Assembly (NCBI GenBank): GCA_002490425.1
Contig: DKTZ01000054.1
Location: 1-12,627 of the forward strand
Length of the DNA stretch: 12,627 bases
Direction: 5' to 3'
Origin: Ruminococcaceae bacterium UBA7217
Lineage (GTDB): Bacteria; Bacillota; Clostridia; Oscillospirales; Acutalibacteraceae
A program made the translations under genes and the position numbers. The notes beneath the pieces were generated by a model, which worked only from the letters and a program-made list of their open reading frames with translations, made no database searches and was not told where the DNA came from. Below are positions 1-5,091 of this stretch, piece by piece. Each line of letters starts with the position of its first letter. The stretch's first letter is position 1.

Positions 1-651
1 TCCGTTAAATACAGCATAGATATGCTCTTTGTCAACCTGTGCCTCATATACTGTTCCGTCCTCGTCAAATCGGTGTGCAAACCACTCTGCTGTTTCCTTG
101 TTCAAAGTCCATGACAGAGCTTTAACATTATCGGCGTTATATGAAGTTACACCGCGGTAAACCGTCACAGTATTATCCATTGCCTGAAATTGCTTATATT
201 CATCGTCATCCATAAGCGATTTGGGATCGGCGGATTTAAACATGGAGATAAGATCGGATTTACTGACATCGGGATTGTTATGAGGTGCTTCGCACATAAC
301 CCATGCGGAGGAGAGGATTTTGGAAAAGTCTTTTTTTGAAAGGTAGGGAGAAGCAAGATTAAGAAATGTCAAAGCGTAGGGCGGATTGAGCAGCATATAT
401 ACATGATATGGATTTTCTGCTTTCTCAATTATCCTACGCATGGAGTCTTGCCATTTCTTTAAATTTTCATCATTTAGTGTTATATCTATCGGTTGAAAGC
501 CTGTGTGTTTTTCTGTCGGAATTACAACAAAACCGGTAGAGGTAAACGGGTGTTGGACAATAACCGGTGAATATGGTGTTGTGCATATATCGGTCATAAG
601 CAATGTCTTTGCGATAGCTTTTACACCATCTAAATCGCTTTCTTTTTTCAT
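1..651 (-). CDS. ADP-ribosyltransferase-like protein, 3' end outside the window
   Basis: The first 217 codons are open, with no stop, and the gene continues past the left edge. The ATG at 651 is preceded by an AAGGAAC ribosome site. The N-terminal half is an alpha/beta region I cannot name (LLNPPYALTF at about 87-96). The C-terminal part has YRG (165-167), SWT (180-182) and ETAEWFA (186-192). That order resembles the Arg, then Ser-Thr, then hydrophobic helix pattern of ADP-ribosyltransferase-fold proteins; the catalytic glutamate motif would lie beyond the window. No signal peptide is seen, so it is probably cytoplasmic. Proteins of this kind often sit in mobile elements of Firmicutes, and here it flanks a tRNA cluster. 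The transferase assignment is inference from short motifs; an uncharacterised phage- or plasmid-type protein is the alternative. Confidence 0.62.
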   Translation of the reverse strand, partial: MKKESDLDGVKAIAKTLLMTDICTTPYSPVIVQHPFTSTGFVVIPTEKHTGFQPIDITLNDENLKKWQDSMRRIIEKAENPYHVYMLLNPPYALTFLNLASPYLSKKDFSKILSSAWVMCEAPHNNPDVSKSDLISMFKSADPKSLMDDDEYKQFQAMDNTVTVYRGVTSYNADNVKALSWTLNKETAEWFAHRFDEDGTVYEAQVDKEHIYAVFNG

Positions 652-674
652 ATGTGTTCCTTTCTAAAATGAGA

Positions 675-713
675 AATAAAAAAAGCACATGGATTTTTTA
701 TTTCCATGTGCTT
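675..713 (-). terminator. Terminator-like hairpin in the leader of the ART-like gene
   Basis: On the minus strand an 11-bp perfect stem (683-693 with 703-713, AAGCACATGGA and its complement) with a 9-nt loop is followed by a run of seven T and then ATTTC. It ends only about 25 nt before the ATG at 651, so it lies between any upstream promoter and the gene. It is either an attenuator or a second terminator for the tRNA transcript. Confidence 0.7.
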
Positions 714-817
714 GGGTTTCATTATTCGGTTGTACGGGAGTTCAAATCTGTCCGCAAAGGGAAAACAGCCATTTTACATCTACGAATTTGAACTGCTAAA
801 ATCTGTCCCATAGACAG
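714..817. repeat. Leader/intergenic segment with paired direct and inverted repeats
   Basis: No gene is seen between the two terminators. The segment holds AAATCTGTCC twice (744-753 and 799-808) and an exact inverted pair AGTTCAAAT (739-747) / ATTTGAACT (786-794). Read on the minus strand the inverted pair could close a stem around a 38-nt loop, upstream of the hairpin at 683-713. A weak TAAAAT -10 box is present on the minus strand, but I see no good -35 box. Its function is unknown: it could be a leader RNA, a dispersed repeat, or debris of an old insertion next to the tRNAs. Confidence 0.45.
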
Positions 818-848
818 CGAAAAACCTCGGTGTTACCGAGGTTTTTCG
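818..848 (-). terminator. Terminator of the tRNA cluster
   Basis: A 14-bp perfect inverted repeat (818-831 with 835-848) has a 3-nt loop. Its GC core CCTCGGT is flanked by A5 and T5, so it can work in both directions. It lies 29 nt after the CCA end of tRNA-Gln. Confidence 0.85.
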
Positions 849-876
849 GGGCTGCATCTTTTTTGTAGCCACTTTA

Positions 877-951
877 TGGCTGGGGAGGCGAGATTCGAAC
901 TCACGCATGCAGCAGTCAAAGTGCTGTGTCTTACCGCTTGACGACTCCCCA
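877..951 (-). tRNA. tRNA-Gln (anticodon TTG), CCA encoded
   Basis: Acceptor arm TGGGGAG pairs with CTCCCCA, followed by discriminator G and an encoded CCA. The anticodon stem CAGCA/TGCTG encloses the loop CTTTGAC, giving anticodon TTG. The T loop is GTTCGAATC. It is the last tRNA of the cluster and is separated from tRNA-His by a terminator. Confidence 0.95.
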
Positions 952-965
952 ATATTATTTTTATT

Positions 966-998
966 AAAAAATCCGCCCAAACGCTCGGGGTGGGCGGA
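966..998 (-). terminator. Internal terminator between tRNA-His and tRNA-Gln
   Basis: On the minus strand TCCGCCCA (991-998) pairs with TGGGCGGA (972-979) across an 11-nt loop, and six T follow at 971-966. The 5' end of tRNA-Gln is only 14 nt past the T run. I find no usable promoter between them, because the nearest -10-like box abuts the mature tRNA. Confidence 0.75.
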
Positions 999-1004
999 AA
1001 AAGG

Positions 1005-1081
1005 TGGGGTGGAATATCGGATTCGAACCGATGGTCTCCAGTGCCACAAACTGGCGCTTTAACCAACTAAGCTAATCCCAC
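1005..1081 (-). tRNA. tRNA-His (anticodon GTG), CCA encoded
   Basis: Acceptor GTGGGAT pairs with ATTCCAC (one G-T pair), followed by C73 and an encoded CCA. Position 1082 supplies the extra G(-1) opposite C73 that is characteristic of tRNA-His. The anticodon stem CCAGT/ACTGG encloses TTGTGGC, giving GTG. Confidence 0.95.
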
Positions 1082-1125
1082 CATATAGAGGCGCAGAAAA
1101 ACCGTTTAGAGAATTTCAGCGTCTG

Positions 1126-1202
<77 letters not shown>

Positions 1203-1207
1203 ATTTT

Positions 1208-1281
1208 TGGAGCGGGTGATGAGAATCGAACTCACGCGACCAGCTTGGAAGGCTGGGATTCTACCATTGAACTACACCCGC
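1208..1281 (-). tRNA. tRNA-Gly (anticodon TCC), CCA encoded
   Basis: Acceptor GCGGGTG pairs with CACCCGC, followed by T and CCA. The anticodon stem CCAGC/GCTGG encloses CTTCCAA, giving TCC. It is the first tRNA of the transcript, 18 nt after the -10 box, and 5 nt separate it from tRNA-Arg. Confidence 0.96.
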
Positions 1282-1298
1282 ATCTTGAGCGCTTGAAT

Positions 1299-1327
1299 AT
1301 TTTATCATAACACTGTTTTTTTGTCAA
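1299..1327 (-). promoter_or_regulatory. Vegetative promoter of the tRNA cluster
   Basis: On the minus strand TTGACA (1327-1322), a 17-bp spacer and TAAAAT (1304-1299). This is a near-perfect housekeeping-sigma promoter, and the predicted start lies just before tRNA-Gly. Confidence 0.9.
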
Positions 1328-1337
1328 CAGAAAATTT

Positions 1338-1352
1338 AAATTTTATTAAATG
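1338..1352. repeat. Proposed attL core, 15-bp direct repeat copy 1
   Basis: AAATTTTATTAAATG occurs here and again, exactly, at 3875-3889. The two copies bracket the phage-type genes. This copy lies 10 nt upstream of the tRNA promoter -35 box, not in a tRNA 3' end. The sequence is AT-rich, so chance is not excluded. Confidence 0.5.
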
Positions 1353-1365
1353 TAAAAAGTTTTAG

Positions 1366-1408
1366 AATAAGTGCGAAAGGTTAAAAGAGCCTTACGCACT
1401 TATTTTTT
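1366..1408 (+). terminator. Orphan terminator at the left edge of the island
   Basis: A 10-bp stem (1366-1375 with 1395-1404) and, after one A-A mismatch, 4 more pairs (AAGG/CCTT) enclose a 9-nt loop. A short T tail follows on the plus strand. No plus-strand gene lies upstream, since the tRNAs diverge, so it probably ended a phage gene now lost or insulates the island. Confidence 0.6.
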
Positions 1409-1418
1409 ATGGCTTTTG

Positions 1419-1518
1419 CCTATAACGAGGATAGAGCAACGCAGAGGTGCGACTCGAGCGCGTTATAGGATTTTAGCATAAGGGAATGAGGAGCAGGGCG
1501 AGCCCTGCTCCTCATTTC
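1419..1518 (+). promoter_or_regulatory. Structured leader before the phage cassette
   Basis: Two structures lie in the 130 nt before the HTH gene. The first is an exact 9-bp inverted pair CCTATAACG (1419-1427) / CGTTATAGG (1461-1469). The second is a hairpin with a 14-bp perfect stem (1485-1498 with 1503-1516), extendable to 16 bp, and a CGAG tetraloop. No T run follows, so it is not an ordinary terminator. It could stabilise the mRNA, bind a regulator or be a small RNA. I do not recognise a known riboswitch or ribozyme core, and no clear promoter is visible for the cassette. Confidence 0.55.
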
Positions 1519-1547
1519 GCCAACACAACAACGAAAGGAGCAACAAT

Positions 1548-1793
1548 ATGTCTTGCCGATACATTACATTTGACGACCGCAAGAAATTTGAGGAGCTGTA
1601 CGCCGCTAATGCGAGCTTTAACGAGATAGCAACCGCCCTCGGCGTACACCTGGCAACAGTATATCGAGAGTTTGAGCGAGGCAACACGGGCTTACTTGAT
1701 AAAAACGGGCGAAGCGGCTACAACGCCGAGCAGGCGCAAAAAGCCATACAGCAAAGTATCAAACGCAGAGGGCACCGCAAAGCCTGCTGCTAA
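1548..1793 (+). CDS. Small phage protein with IS30-like helix-turn-helix
   Basis: This 81-residue protein is almost entirely one DNA-binding domain. Residues 8-45 match the HTH_38 pattern found at the N-terminus of IS30 transposases (SFNEIATALGVHLATVYRE at 23-41, then RG). A basic tail follows (KRRGHRK). The transposase catalytic part is absent. Stand-alone proteins of this kind are common in clostridial phages and are presumed regulators. The ATG follows AAAGGAG at 1534-1540 with good spacing. It is the first gene of the cassette and sits behind a strong leader hairpin, so it may control the cassette; that role is inference. Confidence 0.85.
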   Translation: MSCRYITFDDRKKFEELYAANASFNEIATALGVHLATVYREFERGNTGLLDKNGRSGYNAEQAQKAIQQSIKRRGHRKACC

Positions 1794-1828
1794 TGATAAA
1801 TATTTTAATAAAACGGAGTGATTTTATT

Positions 1829-2029
1829 ATGAGCAGTCAATATCAAAAATGTAACGGGTGTGAGTTTTCTTGTAGAGCTATCAAAGTCACTATACGAAAA
1901 AACATCAAAAAAGAAACACCAGGCTTTATATGCTGTCACCAAAGTGAACAAGTAAGAGCGGATAATTTCTTTACGGGTAAGACGAGCCCGCGTTGGTGCC
2001 CGCTCAAGAATACGGAGGCAGAAATATGA
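1829..2029 (+). CDS. Cysteine-rich phage mini-protein
   Basis: The protein has 66 residues counted from the ATG at 1829, which has CGGAGTG 8 nt upstream. An in-frame ATG at 1793 overlaps the preceding stop codon but has no ribosome site, so I prefer 1829. Cysteines at 8, 11, 15, 35, 36 and 57, with His37, suggest a small zinc-binding fold (CNGCEFSC, then CCH, then RWCPLK). The ending ...PRWCPLK is typical of small phage proteins of unknown role. The stop overlaps the next start by 4 bp (ATGA), so translation is probably coupled. The function is unknown. Confidence 0.75.
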   Translation: MSSQYQKCNGCEFSCRAIKVTIRKNIKKETPGFICCHQSEQVRADNFFTGKTSPRWCPLKNTEAEI

Positions 2030-2559
2030 CAGACAAAAAAGAACGCCTCAAAAAACTATACGAGCTCGCTATGCGTGGCGTAGACGGTGAGAAAGAACAG
2101 GCGCAGGCTATCCTTGAAAAGCTGCTTAAAAAATACGCAATGACGCTTGACGAACTCGACGAGGATATTATTAACGATTATGAGCTTGAATATCACGGCA
2201 AAGAGCAAGACACGCTCTTAATGCAGACCATATATAAGGTTACGGACGATAAAAACAGTTTTTGCCATTTGCGATACACCTATAGCGGCAGAAAATGCAG
2301 AACACGACTCAGTGTACGCTGCACCGCTGCTCAAAAAGCAGAAATAGAGTTTTTGTTCGCTTTCTATGTTCGCGTATGGGAAAAAGAGCGCGAGGCTCTG
2401 CTGCAAGCATTTATACAAAAACATAAGATTTTCGGGAACTTAAAAGACGGTGAAAAACCGCAAGAATGTTCACCCGAGGAATTACAAAAAATGTATGCAC
2501 TTATGGACGGACTCTCGGACGAGCAGCCTTTGTTACAGATAGAGGGAGGTACTGTATGA
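2026..2559 (+). CDS. DUF2786-like phage protein
   Basis: The protein has 177 residues. The ATG at 2026 is chosen because GGAGG lies 6-10 nt upstream and it gives a 4-bp ATGA overlap with the previous gene; a longer reading from 1993 has no ribosome site. Residues 5-42 (RLKKLYELAMRG, then KEQAQAILEKLLKKYAMT) fit the short DUF2786 helical module found in many phage and plasmid proteins. The middle is a mixed beta region with three cysteines (SFCHLRY, RKCR, VRC). A long amphipathic helix rich in Glu/Lys follows (about 110-140). The biochemical role is unknown. The DUF2786 call is by pattern recognition and moderate in strength. Confidence 0.78.
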   Translation: MTDKKERLKKLYELAMRGVDGEKEQAQAILEKLLKKYAMTLDELDEDIINDYELEYHGKEQDTLLMQTIYKVTDDKNSFCHLRYTYSGRKCRTRLSVRCTAAQKAEIEFLFAFYVRVWEKEREALLQAFIQKHKIFGNLKDGEKPQECSPEELQKMYALMDGLSDEQPLLQIEGGTV

Positions 2560-2768
2560 ACATTGAAAAAAGCGACTTTATAGAATTTAGCTTACAGCCA
2601 TTTATAAAACGCCTTGACGAGGACATAGCGTCCCTCTCTTATGAATATGACAACAACACTCGCGAGGAGTTTTGCGTTATTCGTTACAAAACTAACTACA
2701 CGCGCACAGTTTGTATTACGGCAGATAGTGAGAAAGCTATTACAACTGATGTGCTGAAAGTGATATGA
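2556..2768 (+). CDS. Small phage protein of unknown function
   Basis: This 70-residue, mildly acidic protein starts at the ATG at 2556, after GGGAGG, and overlaps the previous stop by 4 bp (ATGA). I recognise no domain: an N-terminal helix (residues 1-25) is followed by a predicted beta-hairpin region (EEFCVIRYKT, TRTVCITAD). There are two cysteines and no membrane segment. Its stop overlaps the next start by 4 bp, so it is embedded in a coupled chain of four genes and is very likely translated. A longer in-frame reading from 2466 lies wholly inside the upstream gene and is rejected. Confidence 0.75.
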   Translation: MNIEKSDFIEFSLQPFIKRLDEDIASLSYEYDNNTREEFCVIRYKTNYTRTVCITADSEKAITTDVLKVI

Positions 2769-3529
2769 GCACAGGCGACAAGCTCCATATAGTGAGTTGG
2801 AGCGGAGGTAAAGACTCAACAGCTACTATTGTTTTAGCACACGAACACGGTTTACCGATAGACCTTATAATTATTTGCCTTGTTTGGTTTGACAAGAAAA
2901 GAGGTATATACGCCGAATATCCCGAGGTTATAGAGTGGATATTTAATACAGCAATTCCGCTTTTTGAGTCCTGGGGTTACAAAGTTAAAGTAGTCGAAGG
3001 CGAAAGAGATTATGTTTACAATTTCTACCACACGATAGAAAAACCACGTAAAGAAAAAAACAAAGGAAAGCTCGCAGCTTGGCTCATCGGTGGTATGTGC
3101 GTTTTGAATAGAGAAAAAGTAAACCCTATAAAACGGTATCTTAAATCGTTAGGTAAAGAATACCAACAATATATTGGCATTGCCGCCGACGAGCCTAAAA
3201 GACTTGAGCGAGTCCACAAGAAAGGGCAAATTTCCTTATTAGAAAAGTACGGAATTTGTGAGCGTGATACTTACGAAATATTAAAACCGTATAATCTTAT
3301 ATCCCCTACATACAAATTTGCAAAGCGTGGCGGCTGTTGGTTTTGCCCTAATCAAACAATAAAAGAATTTGCTTATTTAAAGACTAACCACCCCGAATTA
3401 TGGGCGGAGCTTGTTACCTTTGACAGCGTACCTAATAAGGTATCAGAGGGTTTTAAGTATGGCAAAACATTTAAGCAAGTGAGTTTAGAGGTTGACGCTT
3501 ATATAGCTCAATTATCTTTATTCAATTAA
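2765..3529 (+). CDS. Phage PAPS-reductase-like PP-loop protein
   Basis: The 254-residue protein belongs to the PAPS reductase / adenine-nucleotide alpha-hydrolase superfamily. The PP-loop SGGKDST is at 13-19, where an ATP or PAPS pyrophosphate would bind. Four cysteines (C112, C165, C191, C194; the last two in GGCWFCPNQ) are spaced as in family members that carry an Fe-S cluster, including the DNA-sulfur-modification enzyme DndC. A conserved-looking IGIAADEPKR lies at 138-146. It is the last and largest intact gene of the cassette and overlaps its predecessor by 4 bp. The phage role of such proteins is not settled: nucleotide or DNA thiolation, or sulfur metabolism, are possible. No other dnd-type gene is in the window, so a Dnd system is not supported. 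Confidence 0.85.
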   Translation: MSTGDKLHIVSWSGGKDSTATIVLAHEHGLPIDLIIICLVWFDKKRGIYAEYPEVIEWIFNTAIPLFESWGYKVKVVEGERDYVYNFYHTIEKPRKEKNKGKLAAWLIGGMCVLNREKVNPIKRYLKSLGKEYQQYIGIAADEPKRLERVHKKGQISLLEKYGICERDTYEILKPYNLISPTYKFAKRGGCWFCPNQTIKEFAYLKTNHPELWAELVTFDSVPNKVSEGFKYGKTFKQVSLEVDAYIAQLSLFN

Positions 3530-3546
3530 CACAAGGAGGTTTAGTT

Positions 3547-3813
3547 ATGTGTTTAGGTTTAGCAGCAGGCTATAGAAAATCTAAAAAAGAGCAAAAGCCT
3601 CGCGCAATGACCGCCGCAGAAGCGGCAAAAAGAATTGACGGCTTAAACTCTCACGCCGTTATTATAGACGAGTTGCACGCTATCCGCGACCGTAACTTGT
3701 ACGAGGTTATGAAACAGTCAACCTCAAGCCGTCGTCAGCCGCTTGTCGTTATGATAACAACAGCGGGCACCGTGCGCGAGTGCATATTTGACGATATGTA
3801 CGAGCTTGCATAA
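3547..3813 (+). pseudogene. Deletion fusion carrying a large-terminase (TerL) fragment
   Basis: An 88-codon frame begins after a strong AAGGAGG (3533-3539). From codon 31 on (DGLNSHAVIIDELHA, then a stretch ending MITTAG) it matches the Walker B part of the phage large terminase ATPase: VIIDE is the Walker B strand and ITTAG the following coupling motif. Codons 1-30 (MCLGLAAGY..., EAAKRI) do not look like the terminase residues that should precede this point and probably belong to another phage gene. The Walker A half, the rest of the ATPase and the whole nuclease are missing; the frame stops soon after at YELA. I read this as an internal deletion joined near 3634-3642 plus loss of the right side. 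The fragment cannot package DNA. Confidence 0.82.
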
Positions 3814-3874
3814 ACAATCTTAAATCAGCTTAAATATTTTTTTGCACTTTTTCGCATTTACCTCTTGACTTTTC

Positions 3875-3889
3875 AAATTTTATTAAATG
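3875..3889. repeat. Proposed attR core, 15-bp direct repeat copy 2
   Basis: This is an exact copy of AAATTTTATTAAATG at 1338-1352. It lies 62 nt after the end of the terminase fragment and 14 nt before the -35 box of the next operon. The segment 3814-3874 holds no gene that I can see. Confidence 0.5.
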
Positions 3890-3903
3890 AAATCTGCATT
3901 TTG

Positions 3904-3932
3904 TTGACAATTGTTTTTTCGGTTGGTAGAAT
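3904..3932 (+). promoter_or_regulatory. Vegetative promoter of the ECF-kinase operon
   Basis: TTGACA (3904-3909), a 17-bp spacer and TAGAAT (3927-3932). The predicted start near 3939 leaves a leader of only about 18 nt before the ATG, with no room for a riboswitch. Confidence 0.88.
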
Positions 3933-3956
3933 ATAGTCAAATAGGGAGTGATGATT

Positions 3957-4514
3957 ATGAAAAGCAAAGAAATTAAAAATATTACTCTTTCGGCTATGTT
4001 TTTAGGGCTGGCGCTTGTTTTGCCGTTTCTTACGGGGCAAATTCAGGTAATCGGTAAGGCGCTTCTGCCTATGCACTTGCCCGTTCTTTTGTGCGGTCTT
4101 ATTTGCGGCTGGCAGTACGGGGCGGTTATTGGATTTATTACGCCTATAATGCGTTCCTTGCTTTTCGGTATGCCGCCGATGTACCCAACGGCTCTCGCAA
4201 TGGCATTTGAGCTTGCCGCATACGGCTTTTTTGTCGGTTTTTTATTTTCCCACGCAAAATGGCAGTGCATTAAATCTCTTTACCGCTGTCTTTTAATTGC
4301 TATGATTGCAGGCAGGGCGGTTTCGGGACTTGCAAATATTATCCTTTTGGGGCTTCGCGGCAATTCCTATACGCTTTCAGCATTTGTTGCGGCTCATTTT
4401 ACGTCTGCAATTCCCGGAATAATTCTTCAGTTAACGCTTATTCCCGCTGTTATGCTTCTTCTCAACCGTACTCATTTAGTGCCGTTCAGGAAAAAAGAGT
4501 ATGAAAAAGTCTGA
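3957..4514 (+). CDS. ECF transporter S component, vitamin-type
   Basis: The 185-residue, strongly hydrophobic protein has about five to six membrane segments. It is the substrate-binding S subunit of an energy-coupling-factor importer, which must borrow the shared EcfA/A'/T module encoded elsewhere. The first segment carries the small-residue pattern SAMFLGLAL used to dock on EcfT. The stretch LPMHLPVLLCGLICG, then GFITPIMRSLLFGMPPMYP, then MAFELAAYGF is typical of the pantothenate/queuosine-type S subunits. I chose the ATG at 3957 because AGGGAG lies 8 nt upstream; a GTG at 3948 and an ATG at 3951 are too close to it. The substrate is not known from sequence: pantothenate-like is a guess. 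The 3' end overlaps the kinase gene by 14 bp. Confidence 0.87.
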   Translation: MKSKEIKNITLSAMFLGLALVLPFLTGQIQVIGKALLPMHLPVLLCGLICGWQYGAVIGFITPIMRSLLFGMPPMYPTALAMAFELAAYGFFVGFLFSHAKWQCIKSLYRCLLIAMIAGRAVSGLANIILLGLRGNSYTLSAFVAAHFTSAIPGIILQLTLIPAVMLLLNRTHLVPFRKKEYEKV

Positions 4515-5091
4515 ACTTATTTCACAACTTTTTGAATGGGAAAAACAGAATGAGCGTAAAATAATAGCAATAGACGGCAGGTGCGCTTCGGGCAAAACTA
4601 CGCTCGCACTTATTTTGTCGGAAAAAGTTAACTGCGATGTTATTCACATAGACGATTTTTATTTACCTTTTGAAAAGCGTACAGAAGAAAGAATGGCAAA
4701 ATCAGGCGGAAATATTGATTTTGAAAGGCTTATTTCCGAAATTTTAACTCCTGTTAAAAACGGAGAGCCTTATATTTATTCAAAATACAACTGTCAAAAC
4801 GGTTTCTTTTCGGCAGGGCAGATGGTAAATCCGCAAAAGATAACGGTGGTTGAAGGCTCATATTCCTGCCACCCGTGCGTGTTTCCGTTTTACGATTTGC
4901 ATGTTTTTCTTGATATAGACAAGTCAACACAAAGGGAGCGTGTTTTGCTGAGAAATGCGGATAGGGCAGATGTGTTCTTCAGCAAATGGATACCTATGGA
5001 AGAAAAATATTTCAGTGAATTTAATATAAAAGATAAATGCGAAATTGTATTGACTGATTGGAACAAAAAATATGAAAAACAAATATACTAA
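4501..5091 (+). CDS. Uridine-kinase-like P-loop kinase
   Basis: The 196-residue cytoplasmic kinase belongs to the uridine kinase / phosphoribulokinase / pantothenate kinase superfamily. Walker A GRCASGKT is at 26-33. HIDDFYLP (49-56) fits the family's Asp-Asp-Phe-Tyr substrate and magnesium site. VVEGSYS (about 116-122) is the second conserved strand, and a lid region with arginines (RERVLLRNADR) follows. The length suits uridine kinase (about 210) rather than bacterial CoaA (about 316). It starts 14 bp inside the ECF gene, so the two are translated together. The kinase probably traps the imported compound by phosphorylation; that is inference. The true substrate could be a nucleoside or a vitamin precursor. 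Confidence 0.85.
   Translation: MKKSELISQLFEWEKQNERKIIAIDGRCASGKTTLALILSEKVNCDVIHIDDFYLPFEKRTEERMAKSGGNIDFERLISEILTPVKNGEPYIYSKYNCQNGFFSAGQMVNPQKITVVEGSYSCHPCVFPFYDLHVFLDIDKSTQRERVLLRNADRADVFFSKWIPMEEKYFSEFNIKDKCEIVLTDWNKKYEKQIY

Larger units (their letters stand above)
1338..3889 (+). mobile_element. Decayed prophage / phage-derived island
   Basis: Between the two 15-bp repeats lie five small phage-type genes in one tightly coupled cassette, followed by a fragment of a large terminase. No integrase, portal, capsid, tail or lysis gene is present, so the element cannot be autonomous. The gene order fits the segment just upstream of a packaging module in Siphovirus-type phages of clostridia. 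The first five reading frames are intact with good ribosome sites and 4-bp overlaps, which suggests either recent decay or retention of a function. The limits are inferred from the repeats; the gene content alone supports about 1419-3813. Confidence 0.75.

Noticed and set aside
739..753. T-arm-like AGTTCAAATCTGTCC suggesting a tRNA fragment or an att site
   Set aside because: The flanking stem has a mismatch and no acceptor arm or CCA follows; it is kept only as part of the repeat segment.
675..817. T-box riboswitch in the leader of the ART-like gene
   Set aside because: The conserved T-box antiterminator sequence and a stem I specifier are not visible.
780..1066. Two minus-strand open frames of 77-89 codons across the tRNA region
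   Set aside because: They lie over tRNA-Gln and tRNA-His and both terminators, have no ribosome site, and their products look random.
2765..3529. A DNA phosphorothioation (Dnd) system
   Set aside because: Only one PP-loop protein is present; no DndA, B, D or E-like gene lies nearby.
3948..3956. GTG at 3948 or ATG at 3951 as start of the ECF S component
   Set aside because: They lie inside or within 2 nt of the AGGGAG ribosome site; the ATG at 3957 is properly spaced.
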